Assembly: GCA_002309415.1 (NCBI GenBank)
Contig: DBXC01000008.1
Coordinates: 40,762-72,670, forward strand
From: Dehalococcoidia bacterium UBA1222
GTDB lineage: Bacteria > Chloroflexota > Dehalococcoidia > Dehalococcoidales > UBA1222
Reading direction: 5' to 3'
Length of the DNA stretch: 31,909 nt
In this document: positions 22,851-31,909 of the stretch, one piece after another
Numbering within the stretch: the first letter of the stretch is position 1
Layout: each line of letters begins with the position of its first letter
Notes under the pieces: model-generated
Seen by the model: the letters and a program-made list of their open reading frames with translations, nothing else
The model's database searches: none
What the model was told of the DNA's origin: nothing
Translations under genes and position numbers: made by a program

Positions 22851-25800
22851 ATGAAAAAAATAATCAATTTGAGGCAGCTTATCTTACCATCGATAGCGTC
22901 GATAATCCTGATATGCTCATCGGTGATGGCCGTTACAGGCTGCAATACACGCCAAGTTTATGCCTCAGACCTATACGACGACATCACCTATTCCGAGGAA
23001 ATACCGTATACTGTTGAATTTTCATACAACAGTATCGAATACGTCCTCCAGGGCGGAACATCCGTCAGTGTGAAGGATTTGTTATCCACCTTTGGAATCA
23101 CAAGCGAAGTCATTAGTGCCGAATCAAGCAACAACAGCCTTTTCTCAGCATCAAATGAATCAGGCGAGTGGATAGTATATTCACACTTGCCATTCCAGAG
23201 TTCAGAACATCTCGTAATCGAAACGCCAGAAGCAACATATGACATCATTGTCACCGATCAAACTGTTACAGCTAATTTCACAAACTACGAAGGCAATTCG
23301 ATAACGATCTCATACAATACTGACACTTTCACGTTGACCTTAACAGGCAACGGCTCAACTCGACGAGAAAGCGAAGTCTATTCCCCGCTCGCAAAGTGTT
23401 TTATTTATACTACATCCAGGTATAGTACCACTTATCGCATCGGAAACGAATACACCGAGGGAACACTCTACAATAAGCAGTTGTTCAGCGACATAGTCAG
23501 GCACGCAGTATTCGGTTCAGGTATAACCACTATCGCTGATGAAATTTTCAAAGGTTGGGCTAGCTTAACAACCCTAACACTTCAGGATACTAGCAAATAT
23601 ACATACATTGGCAACTCTGCTTTCGAAGGGTGTACCAACCTGACCACTATTGATTTCAGCGGATGCACAAATGTCACCGAAATAGGCAGTAAAGCTTTCT
23701 ATGATTGTCCGTCAATGAATGGAGTTGACCTGTCAAGCATGGTCAATCTCCAAACGATAGGTAACAGCGCATTCGAACTAACAACCGATAAAAATGGTAA
23801 CCCGATTTCTTCCTTCGGAACGATTGATCTAAGTTTGAATACCAAACTGACCACAATCGGTGATTCCGCCTTCAAAAACAATGTCGGATTAACAGCTGTT
23901 GATCTAAGCGGCAATACTAATCTGACTACCATCGGAGCAAATGCATTTGCACAATCAGATAATCATGCAATGAGAATCACATCCGTTGACCTTTCAGGCT
24001 GCTCGAACTTGTCATCGATCGGTGAAGGAGCATTCAGCTGTGATGCAGGATGGGGAACGATACAACAGGCTGATCTTTCCGGTTGTTCCGCACTCACATC
24101 TATACCGGCAAACGCATTCAAGAATCAGCCGCTCACAACAGTCACGATTCCAGAAAACATCACCAGCATCAATGCGACATCATTCAGTGGATGCTCCAGT
24201 CTCACGACGCTAGTTTGGAATGCAGTTTCATACCCAAGTGACTTACCTTCCGGTTTCAGCAATGTCACATCAGTCCAAATCGGTAAAGATGTAACCAGCT
24301 TGCCGCCCAATTTCTTCCAGAGCATGTCAACCGGTGACCTTACCCCCACATTCACGCCAAGGACATCAAATAATGTCATATTCATGGATCTTGACCAGTT
24401 CGATGAAGGTCAAGGATTCAGAAGATATAGAGTAGATGAGATAGGACACGTATGGAGAGACCCTGATGGCATCCAAGTCTATCCCAGCGAAGGTCCTCAT
24501 TATCATAATGCTCCGACAGCCAACACCCTGACATATAACGGATCGGCACAACAACTTGTTGATGGAACCGACTGGGCAGGAACTTGTTTTGTATCATCAA
24601 ACGCTTACATCGAATACAGGCTAGGATTATCAGGATCGTGGACTACTACTGCTCCCACTGGTACCAACGCTGGAACATATGAAGTCTACTTCAGGATCCA
24701 CAGTTTACTGGATAACAGCACTACAGAAGCATATGGTCCAATAATTGTCACAATCAACAAAGCCACCAATCCTGCTATCGTAGATACTTCCTCCATCTAT
24801 CTTGCAAGAAGTGGTACCTACAACTTATCCAGCCGTATATCTTCTCTTCCTGCAGAAACAACTGCATCTTACAGCAAGATCTCAGGAGGAAATGTAACTT
24901 TTTCTGGCTCAACACTGACAGCACCCAATTCAAATACAACAGCAGTAGTCAAAATCACTCTTGCTGAAAGTGCCAACTACTATGGTGCTGAGTATAACAT
25001 CGATGTCGTAGTAACCAATACGACATACACTGTTAACTTCAGGAAAAACACTAACAATAATAGTAACCATACAACACAGACCGTACGCGCAGGCGATACA
25101 GCGACATTACCAAATACTTCGCCGACAAGCAGCGGAAAGGTCTTTGTATTCTGGTCAACATCAAACGGCAATAATCCAACAGAGTATGATTTCTCAACAC
25201 CAGTCAATGGCGATCTCACTCTTTATCCTGTATTTAGAACTAATCTGACGGTCAGTTCATTCACCATTGCGAACTGGACCTATGGCAATTCTGCTTCGAC
25301 ACCCGCCGTCACGCTTTCCGCAAGTAGTAGCGGAACAAAGACCTACTACTACAAAGTACGCGGCGCAAGCGATGATACCTACACTACCACTGTGCCCACA
25401 CAGGCTGGTGATTACACAGCCAAAGTCACCATTGCTGTTACAACCAATTATTCATCAGCCGAGGCTACGACCGACTTTACCATCAACCCCAAGGAAGCGA
25501 CCATAGCATGGTCGAATACTTCTTTCACTTACGACGGAACAGCCAAGCATCCTACCGCACAGGTTTCCAACCTTAAGTCTGGCGACAGCTGTACAGTAAC
25601 AGTAGATGGTGCATTCAATAATGCAGGAACATATACTGCGACTGCTACATCGTTGAGTAACAGCAACTATACACTTCCATCTTCTCTCCCAACCACATCG
25701 TTCACAATCAACAGACGAGAAGTTACCGTCACTGATGTTACTGTATTTGACAAGGAATACGACGGAACGACGGATGCTGAAATTAATCATTCTATAACAG

Positions 25801-28800
25801 CTATCAGCAACTTACTGAATGGCGATATCGTATACGCATATGCATCCAGCACTTTCGTTGATGCAAATGCCGGTATCAATAAAACCGTAAACATCTCCAA
25901 CTTTACGATCACTGGTCCAAGTATCGACAACTACATAATCGCGTCATCAGGTAATCAATCGACAACCGCAGCAACGATCACTCAGAGAGTGATAGACATC
26001 GCATGGGATGCACAAGCATCGGTTTACGATGGTGAACCCCACACACCGACGGCGACCGTCGGCAACCTGGTTTCTGGAGACACATGTGTACTCACAGTGG
26101 AAGGTTCAGGCACCAATGTTGGTACATATGTTGCCACAGTGACCGCGGTAAGCAACAGCAATTACAAGCTTTCAGCATATAACTACACGTCCTTTATCAT
26201 CACTCCAAAAACAGTTACTGTTTCGGGCATAACAGCTAGCGATAAGCAATATGACGGAAGCACATCCACCACTCTATCCACATCTACCGCAATCATCACA
26301 GGCAAGGTAGGAAGTGAAGACGTCGTAGTAGAGGTCGAAACTGATGGCTTTGCAGATGCAGCCGTCGGAAACAACAAGACCATTGAATTCGTACCACACC
26401 TTTCCGGCACGGCAGTCGGCAACTACACTCTGGATATCGAGAATTCACAGTCATCCACGACCGCTTCAATCACACCTAGAGAACTGGTTGTTGCCAGTGG
26501 CATAACAGCATCCAATAAAACTTACGATGGAACAACCACTGCCACATTAGACGCTAGTTCTGCTGTCGTGACTAATTTGGTCGGAACAGAAACAGTCACG
26601 GTCTCCGCGACTGGCGCATTTGCAGATAAAAATGCAGGTGCTAATAAGACCGTTAATATCACAAACATCACATTCGGTGGAGCATATGCCGGAAACTACA
26701 CTCTTGCATCATCCGGCAACCAAACCACTACGACCGCCAGTATCGCTCAAAAGGAAATCACCATCTCTGGTATAACAGCATGGAGCAGAGTCTATAACGG
26801 TGGAACGTCGGTTACACTCAACTATGGTGGTGTAACCTACAGTGGTAAAGTCGAAGGTGATTCACTTTCCGTCACAGCCACCGGTGCTTTCAGAGACAAG
26901 AATGTCGGAACCGGCAAGACTGTTGATATCACAGGAATAACTCTTGGTGGCACAGATGTCGCAAACTACGTTCTTGCAGCATCCGGACAACAGACAACGA
27001 CAACCGCCAATATCACCAAAAAGAACATCATAGTGTCTGGCATTACTGCTGAAGAAAAGACCTACGACGGAAACACTTCAGCAACGCTCGTATACACCGG
27101 AGCAAATCTCTCCGGCAAGGTCGGCGGAGATGATCTCACCGTCTCAGCCACCGGTGCATTCACAGATGCAAATGCCGGTTCAGGCAAGACAGTAAACATC
27201 TCCGGTCTGACACTATCAGGTTCCGATGCCAGCAACTACGCACTAAATGTTTCAGGTCAACAGACAACAACGACCGCATCGATCAATGCCAAAGAGATCA
27301 CTCTCTCATGGAGCAGTGATTCATTCACATATGACAAGACCTCTCAAGCTCCTACAGCCACGGCAGTTGGTCTCATAGGCTCCGATACGGCTGATATCAC
27401 CGTTACGGTCACAGGTTCTCATGTCAATGTCGGTTCATACACCGCCATCGCTTCTTCTATCGACAACAGTAACTATGCATTACCGGTTGCCAATACCTTC
27501 AATTACGGTATCGACCCCAGACCGATCACGATCTCCGGTATCGGAGCAGAAGATAAAGAATACGACGGCACAAGAGCCGCCACACTCACATATACTGATG
27601 TGGTCTTTGGCGGCATCATCGAAGGAGATTCACTTACTGTAACCGCTACCGGTGAATTTGAAAGTAAGAATGTTGGGGCCAGAACTGTCAGCATCTCTGG
27701 AATAACACTGGGCGGCACCGACGTCGCAAACTACATTCTGGCAGCAGAAGGTCAACAAAGAGACACCTCCGCCACAATCACCATGCGTACGCTGACCCTT
27801 ACCTGGCTCGTCACATCCTTCGTTTATGACGGCAGAGAGCATGTACCGACTGTTTTAGTCGGAAATGCTGCTCCCGGCGAAGTACCTCCAAGCGTATCTG
27901 TCACAGGAACCCAGATAGATGTCGGTACCTATACCGCCACAGCAACGTTCTTTACCATCTCGAAGACCAACTACAGACTTCCGGATGACACCACAACATC
28001 TTTCTCCATCACACCTCAGACCATAACGATCAGCGGAATAACCGCCAATGATAAGACTTATGACGGCACTACTGATGCAACCCTGGATTTCAAAGGCGTC
28101 AAATTAGATAAACTTATCGAAACAAGAGACATAGGGTTGGTCGATATAACCGCCACTGGCACATTCGTCGATGCCAAGGCTGAAAGAGACAAAGAAGTCA
28201 ATATCACAGAAATAACCCTCACTGGTTCACGTGCCGGAAACTACACGCTTAGTTCTACAACCGCCACAGCAACTGCTACGATCTATCCTCGCAGAGCTGA
28301 ACTCATCTGGGATAGCACGACATCGTTCGAATACAATGCCGTAAGCCAAAACCCCAGTATTTCCAGCGTCACTAATCTGCTCTCGATGTCCGATTATCCA
28401 TCTGTCACAGTCAGCGGCGGACAGATCCATACAGGAAACTATACGGCAACCGCCAGTGCTTTAGGAAGCGGAAACTATGATTTTGTTTCAACATCCACAT
28501 CATTCTCCATCACTCCTAAAGCAATCACTATCTCTGGCATCACAGTCAATGACAAAACATACAACAGGGCAACAGACAGTGAATTAGACTACAGCTCTGT
28601 GATCTACACCACTCTTGCCACTCCTACTGATGCTGAATACCTGACTGTTGCTGCCACTCCTACCTACAACGATTGGAACGTCGGTGATCATACGGTCTAT
28701 CTTAACGACCTGACACTGACATATAACTACTACGGCGACTATGTCCTGGCATCTGAAGGCCAGCAGACGACTGCGACCATCACCATCAATCCCAGGACCA

Positions 28801-31800
28801 TCACTGTATCCGGTATCGGTGCTGAAGATAAGACCTATGATGGCACGACTGCCGCTACCCTCACCTACACCGATGTCACCTATATCAACATGATTTCAGG
28901 TGACACACTCGGTGCCATGGCTACCGGTACGTTTGTAAACAAGATTGCTGGAACTAATAAGACAGTCAATATCACAGGTATCACTCTTACCGGTGCTGAT
29001 GCTGCAAACTACACGCTGTCATCTACATCATCATCAGCAGCAGCAACAATCACCAAGTTGGGAGTCACGATCACCGGCATCACCGCCAACGACAAAGTCT
29101 ATGATGCAACGACCTCCACAACACTTAACCTTTCACTTGCGACAGCCTCTACGTTCATCGATGGAGACGCGGTCGGCATCTCTGCAAAGGGTGAATTTGT
29201 CGATAAGAATGTCGGCACAGGCAAGACAGTACTCATCAATGCCTCACTTACTGGTGAAGATAAACAGAATTACACTATCACTTCAGTCAATTCAGTCACC
29301 GCCAGTATCACTGCATTAGAGATAACTGTTTCCGGCATTAAGTCCAACAATAAGACCTATGATGCAACTACTACTGCAGTGCTTGATATCTCAGGCATGA
29401 CGACAGGTATCATTTCCCTGAAATATGAAGATGCAGAAGCAACCGTCACTGGTCTCTTCGAGGACAAAAACGTCGGCGTAGACAAGACAGTCTATCTTAC
29501 AATCACATTAATCGGCACTGACGCCGGCAACTATTCATTATCGGCAAGCTCTCAGGCCACCGCTACTGCCTCGATAAAACCTCTTTCCGTTACCGTGACT
29601 GGTCTCGGAGCTGAGGATAAGGTCTACGACGGAACGACGACCGCTACGATCGATACGACTCATGCTGTAGTCAACTCGATCTTTGCAGGCGACGATGCCA
29701 CTTTAACTGCAATCGGTGAATTCAGCGACAGGCATGTCGGCACCGACAAGACAGTTAACGTCACAGCATCATTGGTAGGCACTGACGCTAAGAACTATAC
29801 GATCGAATCAACAAACGCAGTCACTGCTGATATCACTGTCAGAAGAATCTACGTAGTCAACGTAACAGCAAACGATAAGGTCTACAACAGACTTTTCAGC
29901 GCAGTCCTCGATACGAGCGCGATGACAATCAAGGAAACTGGTACCAATGTCGATATAACATCAGAAATTGAAGCTGATTCCCGTATTTCTATATCAGTAA
30001 CAGGTGAATTCGTCAACAGAAATATCGGTACACATAGTGTTACTTTGAATTTCTCCAAGTCTGGAGAAGATGCTGACGATTATGAGTTCAGCGGAAATCA
30101 GGGGTATACGAGCGCAACGATCACTCCTAAACCTATTGAAATAACCGGTATCACAGCATCTGACAAGGTCTATGACGGAACAACAGACGCAACTGTTGAT
30201 TTCTCAGGTGCCACGACCGATGACGTCATCGCCGGCGATACTATCATCGTCAGCGGAACCGGTACTTTCCTCGATAAGAATGTCGGTATCGACAAAAAAG
30301 TTTCTCTTGAGACTGTTTTAAGCGGAACCGGATCTGGAAACTACGAGGTAGCTACAATAAGTGAAGTCACTGCAGACATCACTGCAAAGACCGTCACTGT
30401 CTCTGGCTTCACTGCTTCTGATAAGGTCTACGACGGTAAAGAGACAGCAACTGTCTCCACAGACTCAGCAGTAATCACTGGTAAAATCATCGGAGATGTT
30501 CTTGAAATTGACTTCACCGGTGCTGAGTTCGATAACAAGAACGTGGGTACCGGCAAGACTGTTACCATCTCTGGTATCACTCTCGTCGGCACAGACTCTG
30601 GTAACTATGAACTCAATCTGGCCGGCAGCACTGTCACAACCTCTGCTTCAATTACGGCACTAGGAGTAACTGTCTCCGGCATTACTGCTGAAGATAAGAC
30701 CTACGACAGCACTAGAGCCGCCACTCTCACATACACTGGAATCACGATGACTGGCAGTCTCTTTGGTGATGACATAGGCGTTGCAGCAACAGGCACATTT
30801 GTTGATAAGAATGCTGGCGAAGGCAAGACTGTCAATATTACCAACATCACTCTTACTGGCAAAGATGCTGGAAACTATGTACTTTCATCGACAACAGCAA
30901 CAACGACAGCCAATATAAATGTGAAGCAAGTACTTTTAACAGGATTCCAAGCAAACGACAAAGTCTATGATGGAACAAGAGCCGCTACGATAGACGTAAG
31001 TGCAGCAACATTGAGTGATATATTCCCTGGAGACGTTGTAGGATTTACAGCGACAGGTGACTTTTCAAGCAAAGATGTTGGAAATTGGACAGTTAATGTA
31101 GCTGTAGACATAACAGGGCCAGATGGCGGCAATTACATCGACATAAAGAAGCATAAATCCTTTGCTACCATCACTGCTCTGCCTGTCACTATAACTGGCA
31201 TCACATCAGTAAACAAAGTCTACGACGCCACCACATCGACTACTATATCTGGCGGCACGATCAACACCGCAATCGAAGGAGACGACATTGGTTTCGTCGC
31301 AACCGGTTCATTCCTTGATAAGAATGTCGGAACTGGAAAGACAATTGACATTGAAGTCGCTTTCACTGGTGAGGATGCAGGTAACTACTCAATCTCCTCA
31401 ATAGACACCGTTACAGCCAATATCACTCCCAAGCAAGTAACTCTTGTTTGGGGTGAAACATCATTTGTCTACAATGAAGCAGCTCAAGAACCGTCGGCAT
31501 CAATCACAAATGGCATAATTAGTCCCGATGCGTGCAATGTGTCAATCTCAATTTCACCGAATGAACACATTAACGTCGGAACTTATACCGCCACAGCTGA
31601 ATTCGATAATGGGAACTATACCGCTACAAACCTGACACAAATTTTTGAAATAACTAAAGCACACCCAGTATTTACTCCTCCGACAGCCAAGGAACTGACT
31701 TATAACGGTTCAGCACAAGAATTAGTTAATGCTGGATATACAGCTCATGGAAACGTTTTGTACAGCACAACAGAAAGCGGACCGTATACACCTTCAATTC

Positions 31801-31909
31801 CTACAGGAACAGACGCAGGGAACTATACAGTTTGGTACAAGATTGTAGGCGACGCCAATCACCACGATTCAGCAGTTGGAAGCATTGTTGTAGCTATCGC
31901 TAAGGCCAA
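22851..31909 (+). CDS. Giant repeat-containing surface protein (LRR, InlB-type, MBG and YDG domains), 3' end outside window
   Basis: The frame from ATG 22851 stays open for 3,019 codons to the window end. Residues 1-38 form a signal peptide (basic start, then LILPSIASIILICSS) with two possible cleavage sites: a lipobox-like VTGC ending at Cys31, or QVYA before Ser39. About 39-215 is a beta-rich N-terminal domain I know only loosely from other clostridial surface proteins. About 219-470 are BspA-like leucine-rich repeats. About 555-640 is an MBG-like domain; 725-794 an InlB (Listeria-Bacteroides) repeat; 799-880 another beta domain (ANWTYGNS). From 881 to about 2938 are 6 MBG-type and 18 YDG-type repeats; the MBG-like type of residue 555 recurs from about 2938. 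It is very Thr-rich and Cys-poor. Most likely a secreted adhesin or long stalk; the anchor is not in view. The ATG has AGAAAGG 8 bases upstream. Confidence 0.9.
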   Translation, partial: MKKIINLRQLILPSIASIILICSSVMAVTGCNTRQVYASDLYDDITYSEEIPYTVEFSYNSIEYVLQGGTSVSVKDLLSTFGITSEVISAESSNNSLFSASNESGEWIVYSHLPFQSSEHLVIETPEATYDIIVTDQTVTANFTNYEGNSITISYNTDTFTLTLTGNGSTRRESEVYSPLAKCFIYTTSRYSTTYRIGNEYTEGTLYNKQLFSDIVRHAVFGSGITTIADEIFKGWASLTTLTLQDTSKYTYIGNSAFEGCTNLTTIDFSGCTNVTEIGSKAFYDCPSMNGVDLSSMVNLQTIGNSAFELTTDKNGNPISSFGTIDLSLNTKLTTIGDSAFKNNVGLTAVDLSGNTNLTTIGANAFAQSDNHAMRITSVDLSGCSNLSSIGEGAFSCDAGWGTIQQADLSGCSALTSIPANAFKNQPLTTVTIPENITSINATSFSGCSSLTTLVWNAVSYPSDLPSGFSNVTSVQIGKDVTSLPPNFFQSMSTGDLTPTFTPRTSNNVIFMDLDQFDEGQGFRRYRVDEIGHVWRDPDGIQVYPSEGPHYHNAPTANTLTYNGSAQQLVDGTDWAGTCFVSSNAYIEYRLGLSGSWTTTAPTGTNAGTYEVYFRIHSLLDNSTTEAYGPIIVTINKATNPAIVDTSSIYLARSGTYNLSSRISSLPAETTASYSKISGGNVTFSGSTLTAPNSNTTAVVKITLAESANYYGAEYNIDVVVTNTTYTVNFRKNTNNNSNHTTQTVRAGDTATLPNTSPTSSGKVFVFWSTSNGNNPTEYDFSTPVNGDLTLYPVFRTNLTVSSFTIANWTYGNSASTPAVTLSASSSGTKTYYYKVRGASDDTYTTTVPTQAGDYTAKVTIAVTTNYSSAEATTDFTINPKEATIAWSNTSFTYDGTAKHPTAQVSNLKSGDSCTVTVDGAFNNAGTYTATATSLSNSNYTLPSSLPTTSFTINRREVTVTDVTVFDKEYDGTTDAEINHSITAISNLLNGDIVYAYASSTFVDANAGINKTVNISNFTITGPSIDNYIIASSGNQSTTAATITQRVIDIAWDAQASVYDGEPHTPTATVGNLVSGDTCVLTVEGSGTNVGTYVATVTAVSNSNYKLSAYNYTSFIITPKTVTVSGITASDKQYDGSTSTTLSTSTAIITGKVGSEDVVVEVETDGFADAAVGNNKTIEFVPHLSGTAVGNYTLDIENSQSSTTASITPRELVVASGITASNKTYDGTTTATLDASSAVVTNLVGTETVTVSATGAFADKNAGANKTVNITNITFGGAYAGNYTLASSGNQTTTTASIAQKEITISGITAWSRVYNGGTSVTLNYGGVTYSGKVEGDSLSVTATGAFRDKNVGTGKTVDITGITLGGTDVANYVLAASGQQTTTTANITKKNIIVSGITAEEKTYDGNTSATLVYTGANLSGKVGGDDLTVSATGAFTDANAGSGKTVNISGLTLSGSDASNYALNVSGQQTTTTASINAKEITLSWSSDSFTYDKTSQAPTATAVGLIGSDTADITVTVTGSHVNVGSYTAIASSIDNSNYALPVANTFNYGIDPRPITISGIGAEDKEYDGTRAATLTYTDVVFGGIIEGDSLTVTATGEFESKNVGARTVSISGITLGGTDVANYILAAEGQQRDTSATITMRTLTLTWLVTSFVYDGREHVPTVLVGNAAPGEVPPSVSVTGTQIDVGTYTATATFFTISKTNYRLPDDTTTSFSITPQTITISGITANDKTYDGTTDATLDFKGVKLDKLIETRDIGLVDITATGTFVDAKAERDKEVNITEITLTGSRAGNYTLSSTTATATATIYPRRAELIWDSTTSFEYNAVSQNPSISSVTNLLSMSDYPSVTVSGGQIHTGNYTATASALGSGNYDFVSTSTSFSITPKAITISGITVNDKTYNRATDSELDYSSVIYTTLATPTDAEYLTVAATPTYNDWNVGDHTVYLNDLTLTYNYYGDYVLASEGQQTTATITINPRTITVSGIGAEDKTYDGTTAATLTYTDVTYINMISGDTLGAMATGTFVNKIAGTNKTVNITGITLTGADAANYTLSSTSSSAAATITKLGVTITGITANDKVYDATTSTTLNLSLATASTFIDGDAVGISAKGEFVDKNVGTGKTVLINASLTGEDKQNYTITSVNSVTASITALEITVSGIKSNNKTYDATTTAVLDISGMTTGIISLKYEDAEATVTGLFEDKNVGVDKTVYLTITLIGTDAGNYSLSASSQATATASIKPLSVTVTGLGAEDKVYDGTTTATIDTTHAVVNSIFAGDDATLTAIGEFSDRHVGTDKTVNVTASLVGTDAKNYTIESTNAVTADITVRRIYVVNVTANDKVYNRLFSAVLDTSAMTIKETGTNVDITSEIEADSRISISVTGEFVNRNIGTHSVTLNFSKSGEDADDYEFSGNQGYTSATITPKPIEITGITASDKVYDGTTDATVDFSGATTDDVIAGDTIIVSGTGTFLDKNVGIDKKVSLETVLSGTGSGNYEVATISEVTADITAKTVTVSGFTASDKVYDGKETATVSTDSAVITGKIIGDVLEIDFTGAEFDNKNVGTGKTVTISGITLVGTDSGNYELNLAGSTVTTSASITALGVTVSGITAEDKTYDSTRAATLTYTGITMTGSLFGDDIGVAATGTFVDKNAGEGKTVNITNITLTGKDAGNYVLSSTTATTTANINVKQVLLTGFQANDKVYDGTRAATIDVSAATLSDIFPGDVVGFTATGDFSSKDVGNWTVNVAVDITGPDGGNYIDIKKHKSFATITALPVTITGITSVNKVYDATTSTTISGGTINTAIEGDDIGFVATGSFLDKNVGTGKTIDIEVAFTGEDAGNYSISSIDTVTANITPKQVTLVWGETSFVYNEAAQEPSASITNGIISPDACNVSISISPNEHINVGTYTATAEFDNGNYTATNLTQIFEITKAHPVFTPPTAKELTYNGSAQELVNAGYTAHGNVLYSTTESGPYTPSIPTGTDAGNYTVWYKIVGDANHHDSAVGSIVVAIAKA
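23505..24260 (+). repeat. BspA-like leucine-rich repeats in the giant ORF
   Basis: About ten copies of a 23-28-residue unit of the form IGxxAFxxCxxLTxxDLSG, for example FEGCTNLTTIDFSGCTNV, FKNNVGLTAVDLSGNTNL and FSGCSSLTTLVW. This is the LRR_5/BspA type found in oral and gut surface proteins that bind host or bacterial partners. Copies differ clearly at the DNA level. Confidence 0.88.
25716..31433 (+). repeat. Array of 18 YDG-type repeats with five interspersed MBG-type repeats
   Basis: YDG units have the core VSGITAxDKxYDGTTxATL, then a TGxFxDKNVGTGKTV block and a GxDAGNYxL block, about 85-92 residues each. Approximate starts: 25716, 26211, 26481, 26754, 27024, 27522, 28020, 28521, 28797, 29061, 29319, 29583, 29844, 30132, 30390, 30663, 30927, 31182. 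MBG units (core WxxxSFxYDG, NVGTYTATA, NSNYxLP) start near 25491 (just before the array), 25986, 27294, 27789, 28290 and 31434 (just after). Runs alternate early; the last eleven YDG units are uninterrupted. Synonymous positions differ between copies, so recent copying is not evident. Confidence 0.88.

Noticed and set aside
23699..28430. Minus-strand and other-frame ORFs within the giant gene
   Set aside because: All lie over a continuous frame with recognisable repeats; their repetitive residues mirror the repeat DNA.
25716..31433. CRISPR-like or tandem-duplication array
   Set aside because: The periodicity is about 255-290 bases, coding, and the copies differ at synonymous sites; there are no short identical repeats with unique spacers.

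Overview
The window looks like chromosomal DNA of an anaerobic, low-to-mid GC Bacillota, most likely a Clostridia-type gut or rumen bacterium. The evidence is a SAM-I riboswitch with an intrinsic terminator in front of metK, Shine-Dalgarno sequences of the AGGAGG type, a SpoIIM-family membrane protein, the meso-diaminopimelate dehydrogenase route to lysine, a TSCPD-domain protein, a small two-cluster ferredoxin, and a giant clostridial-style surface protein with LRR, InlB-type, MBG and YDG repeats. No phage, insertion sequence or CRISPR array is visible. Species cannot be named from the sequence alone.

Positions 1-4914 (+) are a compact amino-acid operon: the 3' end of hisF, then dapA, dapB, ddh and lysA (aspartate semialdehyde to lysine by the short dehydrogenase route), then hisIE. 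The lysine genes sit between two histidine genes. Positions 4949-9092 (-) read xer recombinase, a small membrane protein, a tiny coupled ORF, a SpoIIM-like protein and a divergent EF-G-like GTPase, ending in a strong terminator. uvrC (+, 9162-10970) diverges from xer and meets the next operon tail-to-tail with overlapping stop codons.

Positions 10967-14623 (-) are metK, lgt, ppa and a HAD phosphatase, headed by a promoter and a SAM-I riboswitch with terminator and antiterminator all readable. A divergent promoter drives tRNA-His(GTG) and tRNA-Arg(TCG) (+). A 10-bp inverted repeat is embedded in this divergent promoter region. Positions 14898-17534 (-) are pncC, a MATE transporter and rph. A yggU-family gene (+) abuts a zinc-ribbon gene (-). 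Positions 18217-22392 (-) are a TSCPD protein, thiC, a leucyl aminopeptidase, a Crp/Fnr-type regulator and a His-tailed ferredoxin.

From 22393 to 22850 there is an AT-rich non-coding stretch ending in a 5' leader with a perfect 16-bp GC palindrome and a nested stem-loop. From 22851 to the end of the window (and beyond) one reading frame stays open for 3,019 codons. It has a signal peptide, a BspA-like leucine-rich repeat domain, an InlB-type repeat, then 18 YDG-type and 6 MBG-type repeats, bracketed by two related beta domains. It is the most unusual object here and is best read as a giant cell-surface adhesin or stalk protein.
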